From: Brucella pituitosa
GTDB taxonomy: Bacteria > Pseudomonadota > Alphaproteobacteria > Rhizobiales > Rhizobiaceae
Assembly: GCF_003049685.1 (NCBI RefSeq)
Contig: NZ_PYSY02000001.1
Location: forward strand, 2,277,501-2,341,500
Length of the DNA stretch: 64,000 nucleotides
Direction of reading: 5' to 3'
The position numbers were made by a program, and so were the translations under genes. Within the stretch, counting starts at the first letter, position 1; every line of letters begins with the position of its first letter. The notes below the pieces were generated by a model. The model had not been told where the DNA came from. It saw only the letters and a program-made list of their open reading frames with translations, and ran no database searches. Positions 59,529-64,000 of this stretch are shown here, one piece after another.

Positions 59529-60443
59529 TCAGCCAAGGTCGGGAGTGAATGTATCGCCGAAAATCTTCGCCCCACCAACACGAAGAGCTGCTCCCAGATA
59601 TTTGACATATTCAATGAACAGGACTCGGAGCGTATCGCCTTCGGCCACCCAACTATGAGCGCGCTTTTCGCCGTTCACCACAGGATAGGGCACAAATTCC
59701 ACGTCCTGCATCCGGTATGACATCTCCAGGATGCTGCGCGGGATATGGTAATTATTGGTGACGACGATCACGCGATGATAGTTGTTGGCGCGGATCCAGC
59801 GTTCGCTTTCAGTCGCATTACCTACAGTGTTAAGCGCCGAACGATCCAGATCGACGCAACAATCAAACAGGCTCGGATCGGTATGCGTTGCACGCTGTAG
59901 CGATTTTTCCGTGGTGGACGGATGCACGCCGCTGATCAGCAAGCGCTTGCCCTGTTTCCCTTTCAGAAGATCGAGCGCCGCCTGTATGCGCGACTGCCCG
60001 CCGGTCAGAACGACAATCGCGTCCGCTGGCTCATCCAACACAGGCGATTGCATGCTGGTGACCTTCTCGCTGAACGCGACAAAGCCGATCAGAAAGGCGA
60101 CAAGGGCCAGAAAAAGCACAATGGAAATAGGCTGAAGTCGTCGAAATATACGCATCAGGACAGACCATATGAATTTACCGACAGCCAACGCAAGCATGGA
60201 TGGCAAAAGTGTAGACGGCGCATCCGTTGTGGGGCTGCGGCGCCACACCACAGCGCCCCTATGCGCTTCCGCCTTTGCTTCTCTGCCTGCCACCGCATCA
60301 ACGCTTCCCGAACGCTCCGCCAATACCGTTTTCTGAACCTTGCGTTCACTCACCTTGCTATCATAACCATCATTGCGGCGATAACTCGGAAAGTTACCGG
60401 AAATTCGTGACTTCCGGTTGGTATTGGCAAAAAAGACAGTCAT
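59529..60443 (-). CDS. YdcF/DUF218 family membrane protein
   Basis: A 304-aa protein from the ATG that overlaps the ftsX stop (ATGA). The DUF218 domain (about 125-290) has ADAIVVLTGGQSRIQAALDLL and VIVVTNNYHIPRSILEM, and one transmembrane helix precedes it (ISIVLFLALVAFLIGFVAF). The first about 80 residues are basic and low in hydrophobicity, unusual for the family; internal starts at 60197 or 60155 would give a normal length of about 222 or 208. The overlap with ftsX favours the long form. DUF218 proteins act on envelope polymers (SanA/ElyC-like), not shown here. Confidence 0.82.
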   Translation of the reverse strand: MTVFFANTNRKSRISGNFPSYRRNDGYDSKVSERKVQKTVLAERSGSVDAVAGREAKAEAHRGAVVWRRSPTTDAPSTLLPSMLALAVGKFIWSVLMRIFRRLQPISIVLFLALVAFLIGFVAFSEKVTSMQSPVLDEPADAIVVLTGGQSRIQAALDLLKGKQGKRLLISGVHPSTTEKSLQRATHTDPSLFDCCVDLDRSALNTVGNATESERWIRANNYHRVIVVTNNYHIPRSILEMSYRMQDVEFVPYPVVNGEKRAHSWVAEGDTLRVLFIEYVKYLGAALRVGGAKIFGDTFTPDLG

Positions 60444-61477
60444 TCGGCCCGCACTCCCGGACCATCCATCGTGGAGAGCTGGCGAACAACGGTCAGACGA
60501 CTTGTCAGCATCGTCAGCACACTTACCAGAATGATGATCGCAGCCGCGCCGATATAGCCGTCGCGCCCAATGGCAAAATTGCCAAACATCGCAGCAGCCT
60601 GATCTGCAGCCGGTGTCCCCATATGCCGCGACGCCCACCATGAAAAGACGAAAAACACAAACATGGCAGCCATACCGCCAAACAGTGCGCCTTTAAGAGC
60701 TGTGCGGAAGAAATGCCATTCAAATTCGCGCGCGACGAATTTCGATTCCGCACCAATGAAATGCAGAACCTCGATGATATGCCCGTTGCCGGACATAGCG
60801 CCACGGGTGGCAAAGATAACCGTCAGGACCGTTGCCGCCACCACAAGCGACAAGACGCCCGTACCAATCAGTACCGTCGTATTGGCCATCGAAACAAGTC
60901 TGTCGACCCATGTGCGATGGTCATCAAAACTTGCGCTCGGAATGGCGCGGGTGATTTCAGCGCGCATGGTTTCAAAATCCGGCGGTGCATTTTCGTCTAT
61001 CGTCACAACAACCAGACGCGGAACCGGCAATTCATCGATATTGAGGCCGCTGCCAAGACATGGCTCAAGCAAGCGAGCGGTCGCATCCTTGTCGATAATG
61101 CTGGTGTCTTTCACGCCAGCAAAACCGCGAGCAATACCGCTTGCATCCTGAAGCGCCTTGTCCATGTCGAGCCCATCGACAGGACGGATCTGAATGGTCG
61201 CCTCGCGCGCAATCTGGCTTTGCCATTGGGCAGCCGAAGCACGCACCAAAGTCACGCCACCAAGGGTAAGACAGGCAAGAAAGGTCATGATCGCGATCAC
61301 GATCACCAGCGCCGTACCCGTCACGCTTCCATCTGGGACGATTGGACTTGGGCCTTGCCGCTTTCGGCGCTTACCGATGCGGACCATCAGCATATCCTTG
61401 AGGTCTTCAAAGCGTATGCGCAGATCGTCCATGACTTTCCGGAGAGCTCTTTGCCAGTCTTTGTCAGCTTCAATCAT
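60440..61477 (-). CDS. ftsX: Cell division ABC transporter permease FtsX
   Basis: FtsX with FtsE controls septal murein hydrolases at division. The 345-aa protein has an N-terminal cytoplasmic part, first helix GTALVIVIAIMTFLACLTLGGVTLV, a periplasmic loop (about 85-190) with VVTIDENAPPDFETMRAEI, and three further helices ending NFAIGRDGYIGAAAIIILVSVLTMLTSRL. ATG at 61477 overlaps ftsE by eight bases. The order ftsE-ftsX-ydcF is translationally coupled. Sequence divergence from E. coli FtsX is expected for alphaproteobacteria. Confidence 0.92.
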   Translation of the reverse strand: MIEADKDWQRALRKVMDDLRIRFEDLKDMLMVRIGKRRKRQGPSPIVPDGSVTGTALVIVIAIMTFLACLTLGGVTLVRASAAQWQSQIAREATIQIRPVDGLDMDKALQDASGIARGFAGVKDTSIIDKDATARLLEPCLGSGLNIDELPVPRLVVVTIDENAPPDFETMRAEITRAIPSASFDDHRTWVDRLVSMANTTVLIGTGVLSLVVAATVLTVIFATRGAMSGNGHIIEVLHFIGAESKFVAREFEWHFFRTALKGALFGGMAAMFVFFVFSWWASRHMGTPAADQAAAMFGNFAIGRDGYIGAAAIIILVSVLTMLTSRLTVVRQLSTMDGPGVRAE

Positions 61478-62129
61478 AGATATCGAGCCGCCCATGTTCG
61501 AGAACCATGCGCCGTGCATTGACCTGATCCATCAAGGAAAGATCGTGCGTCGCAATGATAACAGCAGTACCTGAGCGGTTAAGCTCTGCAAAAAGCCGCA
61601 ACAGACGTTTGGCTAGTGGCGGATCAACATTGCCTGTCGGCTCATCCGCAAGCAGAAGTTCGGGTTGGTCAATCAATGCGCGTGCAATGGCAGCACGCTG
61701 CTTTTCCCCGCCCGAAAGTACAGGCGGCAGCACATTCATGCGGTCGCCAAGCCCGACCCAGTGCAGAAGTTCCTCCACCTCATGCCGATAAGTCGCCTCT
61801 TCCTTGCCGCGCACACGCAACGGAAGTGCTACATTTTCATAGGTCGTCATATGATCGAGCAGCCGAAAATCCTGGAAAACAATCCCGATCCGCCGACGCA
61901 AAAGCGGCACTTCCTTGTGGTCGAGCCGCGCGACATCCTTGCCGAAAATATTGATCAGCCCGCGCGTCGGTTTCAGTGCCATGAATAAGAGGCGCAGCAA
62001 TGACGTCTTGCCTGCCCCGGAAGGGCCGGTCAGGAACTGGAATGAGCGCGGCGGAATATGAAAGCTGACATCCTTGAGGATCTCTGGCCCCATTCCATAT
62101 CTCAGGCCGACATTCTCGAAACGTATCAC
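61470..62129 (-). CDS. ftsE: Cell division ATP-binding protein FtsE
   Basis: A 219-aa ABC ATPase. Walker A is GPSGAGKTS (about 35-43), the signature is LSGGEKQR, Walker B is LLLADEPTGNVDP, and the H-loop is IIATHD. It opens MIRFENVGLRYGMGPEILKDVSFHI, the FtsE start. It energises FtsX at the septum. It is the first gene of the overlapping ftsE-ftsX-ydcF unit; about 300 bases upstream contain a palindromic repeat and no gene. Confidence 0.95.
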   Translation of the reverse strand: MIRFENVGLRYGMGPEILKDVSFHIPPRSFQFLTGPSGAGKTSLLRLLFMALKPTRGLINIFGKDVARLDHKEVPLLRRRIGIVFQDFRLLDHMTTYENVALPLRVRGKEEATYRHEVEELLHWVGLGDRMNVLPPVLSGGEKQRAAIARALIDQPELLLADEPTGNVDPPLAKRLLRLFAELNRSGTAVIIATHDLSLMDQVNARRMVLEHGRLDIYD

Positions 62130-62428
62130 CGGTGTGCTTCTCTAAATTGTCCGCATTCCGATTGGGCTACGGATGAAATCGATATCAAAATGACCTTTAA
62201 CCCCCATGGTTAATGTGAGGTTAACGCGACTGGAATCATCAATAAAAATTGCGCGAGCATTGTGTTTTTATAACGCAGAACATTCAGGCAATTATTGGAA
62301 TGTGCGCAAAGAAATCCGAAACGATCTGACAATCGTCAAATCGCCTCCAATTTGACAGGAAAATTTAGGGCGCATACCGAAAAGTGCAAAACGGTTTTCG
62401 GCAAAGAGATGCGCGAAAAGAAACAGTG
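62130..62428. other. Intergenic stretch with a palindromic repeat
   Basis: No gene seen. A full repeat copy is at 62370-62415 (GCGCATACCGAAAAGTGCA, ACGGTTTTCGGCAAAGAGATGCGC). The GGTTAATGTGAGGTTAAC text near 62210 is a direct repeat of GGTTAA. The ftsE promoter must lie here. Confidence 0.5.
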
Positions 62429-62704
62429 CTATTCCCAGCAACCGAGATTGCGGCCTTTGAGATTATGGGAATCGATATCTGTGACGAGGCGAGCATCTTC
62501 ACGCAACAGAACCATGGTCGTACGCTGCTTGAGGTCGATCCTTTGCCAGCCGCCACATTCCTTCGGCATAGCAGGAGCGCTGTCGATCCTGACCGTTTCA
62601 GACCATGCACTGGCCGAACAACCGGACAATACCGCACCAACGGCAACCACCATCACGGATTGCAGAATCGATCTGCATGTTCGTGCCTCAATTTGAATCT
62701 TCAA
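62429..62704 (-). CDS. Small lipoprotein, 91 aa
   Basis: A secreted lipoprotein: the hydrophobic SVMVVAVGAVLSGCSAS has the lipobox LSGC (lipid Cys about 29), then SETVRIDSAPAMPKECGGWQ and a C-terminal IDSHNLKGRNLGCWE. The pattern C-GW...L...D...HN..GR..GCW also appears, as I recall, in short proteins of rhizobial phages and prophages, function unknown. AGGGAG favours a TTG start at 62704; GTG at 62731 is the alternative. It is alone, between the ftsE region and an AT-rich stretch. Confidence 0.6.
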   Translation of the reverse strand: MKIQIEARTCRSILQSVMVVAVGAVLSGCSASAWSETVRIDSAPAMPKECGGWQRIDLKQRTTMVLLREDARLVTDIDSHNLKGRNLGCWE

Positions 62705-63091
62705 GGCTGGCAACTCCCTATAACGCCCCACGAAACACCCGCTTTGCCGAGATCGTTTTCATCGCAATTATCTGCATGAACAAGTTTCTTATAACGCGCG
62801 TGCGACCACGACCGCAATATACAAGACAAAACCAAGCATGATTTAAATTAAGGCCAAAAAGCGGCCAGTTTATGGGTTTTTCTGGCTGTTTTGAAAGTTT
62901 GGAACTATTTAAAAGAACATTCTAATACAAATTAAAATCAAACTGAAATTTACTGCTATCATTGCAATATCCGACAATTTCTACAAACTTATCGCCCAAT
63001 TAAACACGATTGATGTAAGAAAAACCCGGCTATATATTTAGCTATCTGATTCGCACCGGCATTTATCACTGCACCGACACTGGGGACTTCC
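62705..63091. other. AT-rich intergenic region upstream of aqpZ
   Basis: About 390 bases without a gene, markedly AT-rich between 62860 and 63050 compared with the rest of the window. It carries a likely aqpZ promoter (63010-63038). Confidence 0.6.
63010..63038 (+). promoter_or_regulatory. Sigma-70 type promoter of aqpZ
   Basis: TTGATG and TATATT with a 17-base spacer, 54 bases before the aqpZ ATG. Confidence 0.45.
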
Positions 63092-63778
63092 ATGTTGAAC
63101 AAACTGTCTGCGGAATTTTTCGGAACATTCTGGCTCGTCTTCGGTGGTTGCGGCAGCGCGATCTTCGCTGCAGCCTATCCTGAACTGGGCATCGGCTTTT
63201 CTGGCGTCGCTCTCGCCTTCGGTCTGACCGTTCTGACGATGGCTTATGCTGTCGGCGGCATTTCCGGCGGCCACTTCAATCCAGCCGTCTCGTTCGGCCT
63301 TCTGGTTGCGGGACGTTTTCCGGCGAAAGACCTCATCCCTTACTGGGTTGCACAGGTTCTGGGCGGCGTTGCTGCGGCAGCCGTTCTTTATCTCATTGCA
63401 ACCGGCAAGACCGGCTTCACGGCAGGTGGCTTCGCGTCCAACGGCTATGGCGAGCTATCGCCCGGTGGCTTTAGCCTCACGGCGGCATTGATTGCTGAAA
63501 TCGTACTGACGGCGTTCTTCCTCATCGTCATTCTCGGTTCGACCTCATCAGCCGTACCATCGGGCTTTGCACCGATTGCCATCGGCCTTTCTCTGACCCT
63601 GATCCATCTGATCTCGATCCCAATCAGCAATACATCGGTCAATCCAGCCCGTTCTGCGGCTGCGGCCCTGTTTGCAGAAACTGGTGCTTTGGGGCAGCTC
63701 TGGCTGTTCTGGGTGGCCCCACTTGTAGGTGCCGCGATTGGTGCCATCATCTGGAAAGGCCTGCTCGGTAAAGATTGA
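63092..63778 (+). CDS. aqpZ: Aquaporin Z
   Basis: A 228-aa water channel with six spans. The two NPA boxes are [11 protein letters not shown] (about 63-65) and [11 protein letters not shown] (about 187-189), and the opening [27 protein letters not shown] is the AqpZ type. Filter residues match water-specific channels (His in the second half, [18 protein letters not shown]). It follows an AT-rich region and has a terminator behind it. Monocistronic. Confidence 0.96.
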   Translation: MLNKLSAEFFGTFWLVFGGCGSAIFAAAYPELGIGFSGVALAFGLTVLTMAYAVGGISGGHFNPAVSFGLLVAGRFPAKDLIPYWVAQVLGGVAAAAVLYLIATGKTGFTAGGFASNGYGELSPGGFSLTAALIAEIVLTAFFLIVILGSTSSAVPSGFAPIAIGLSLTLIHLISIPISNTSVNPARSAAAALFAETGALGQLWLFWVAPLVGAAIGAIIWKGLLGKD

Positions 63779-63818
63779 TCAGCACCAACTGATCAACAAA
63801 GACCATGCACAATCATCG

Positions 63819-63852
63819 AAAAGGCCGGTTTATATCGGCCTTTTTGCTTTTC
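63819..63852 (+). terminator. Terminator of aqpZ
   Basis: AAAAGGCCG / CGGCCTTTTT with an eight-base loop, 40 bases past the aqpZ stop. Nothing else is recognised from here to the window end. Confidence 0.85.
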
Positions 63853-64000
63853 CCGATCAGCAACAAACAGAAAACTACTCCGCATATGTTGCAGAACCGT
63901 GGGATTCTCCAAGAAAAAGTGATCATTTCCCGCTAAAAACTGCTGTAAGAAAGAATTCCCTTTTACAGATGTCCTGAGCAATGTCCCCCAGCACCGATGC

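Overview
The window looks like chromosomal core sequence from an alphaproteobacterium of the order Hyphomicrobiales, most likely the Brucella/Ochrobactrum group. The basis is recollection of gene content and order (lysC opposite ubiG, prfA-prmC, etfBA, queCDE, argH-lptM-lysA-TIGR02302, hisC-tyrC, ftsEX), moderately GC-rich coding sequence, and many short palindromic intergenic repeats of the kind known from Brucella and rhizobia. Species cannot be fixed without a search. No prophage, CRISPR array, plasmid gene, rRNA or complete IS was seen. One tRNA gene, one probable MITE, two convincing small genes and about a dozen repeat sites were found.

Layout. 1-6.5 kb: end of an M23 peptidase, an L,D-transpeptidase, the disaggregase ClpB behind a probable heat-shock promoter, and a DUF4167 protein with a poly-Asn tract. 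6.5-12.4 kb (all minus): prmC, prfA, ptsP, lysC. 12.5-20.7 kb: ubiG, a DMT exporter, DUF1178, a nitrilase-family amidase, glutaredoxin, ComF, an NDUFAF5-like methyltransferase, a small membrane protein, mutT, a GNAT protein and argJ. 20.9-25.0 kb: a parvulin foldase and secA, divergent, so two parts of protein export share one control region. 25.4-28.6 kb: a polysaccharide flippase translationally coupled to a CelD-like acetyltransferase, followed by a tiny membrane protein. 29.1-32.8 kb: tRNA-Leu(CAA), a cystathionine gamma-synthase-family enzyme, a universal stress protein, cysK and a 42-codon gene. 33.0-35.9 kb: 3-hydroxyacyl-CoA dehydrogenase and etfAB (fatty-acid or branched-chain oxidation), with a perfect 16-bp palindrome upstream.

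36.3-43.8 kb: queCDE (preQ0 synthesis), a cobalamin adenosyltransferase, a HIG1-like protein, an SDR, a BrkB-family protein, a DMT exporter, a UPF0178 protein, a LysE exporter and a TlpA thioredoxin. 43.9-49.6 kb: argH, an LptM-like lipoprotein, lysA and a large TIGR02302 membrane protein. 49.8-54.7 kb: hpt, a methyltransferase, the MITE, hisC-tyrC and a DUF2125 protein. 54.9-62.1 kb: a ChaC-type cyclotransferase, a DMT exporter opposite an AraC regulator, yggT, ppa, plsC, and ftsE-ftsX-ydcF in one overlapping unit. 62.1-64 kb: a small lipoprotein, an AT-rich stretch and aqpZ.

Most of the window is housekeeping: amino-acid synthesis (Lys, Arg, His/Tyr, Cys/Met), translation termination, envelope and division, and export. 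The less explained items are the MITE, the modular repeats, the flippase/acetyltransferase/small membrane gene group, two tiny genes, leader hairpins at clpB, secA and grxC, and the palindrome at etfBA. I did not find a clearly new multi-gene system; the flippase group is the nearest candidate and is only suggestive.
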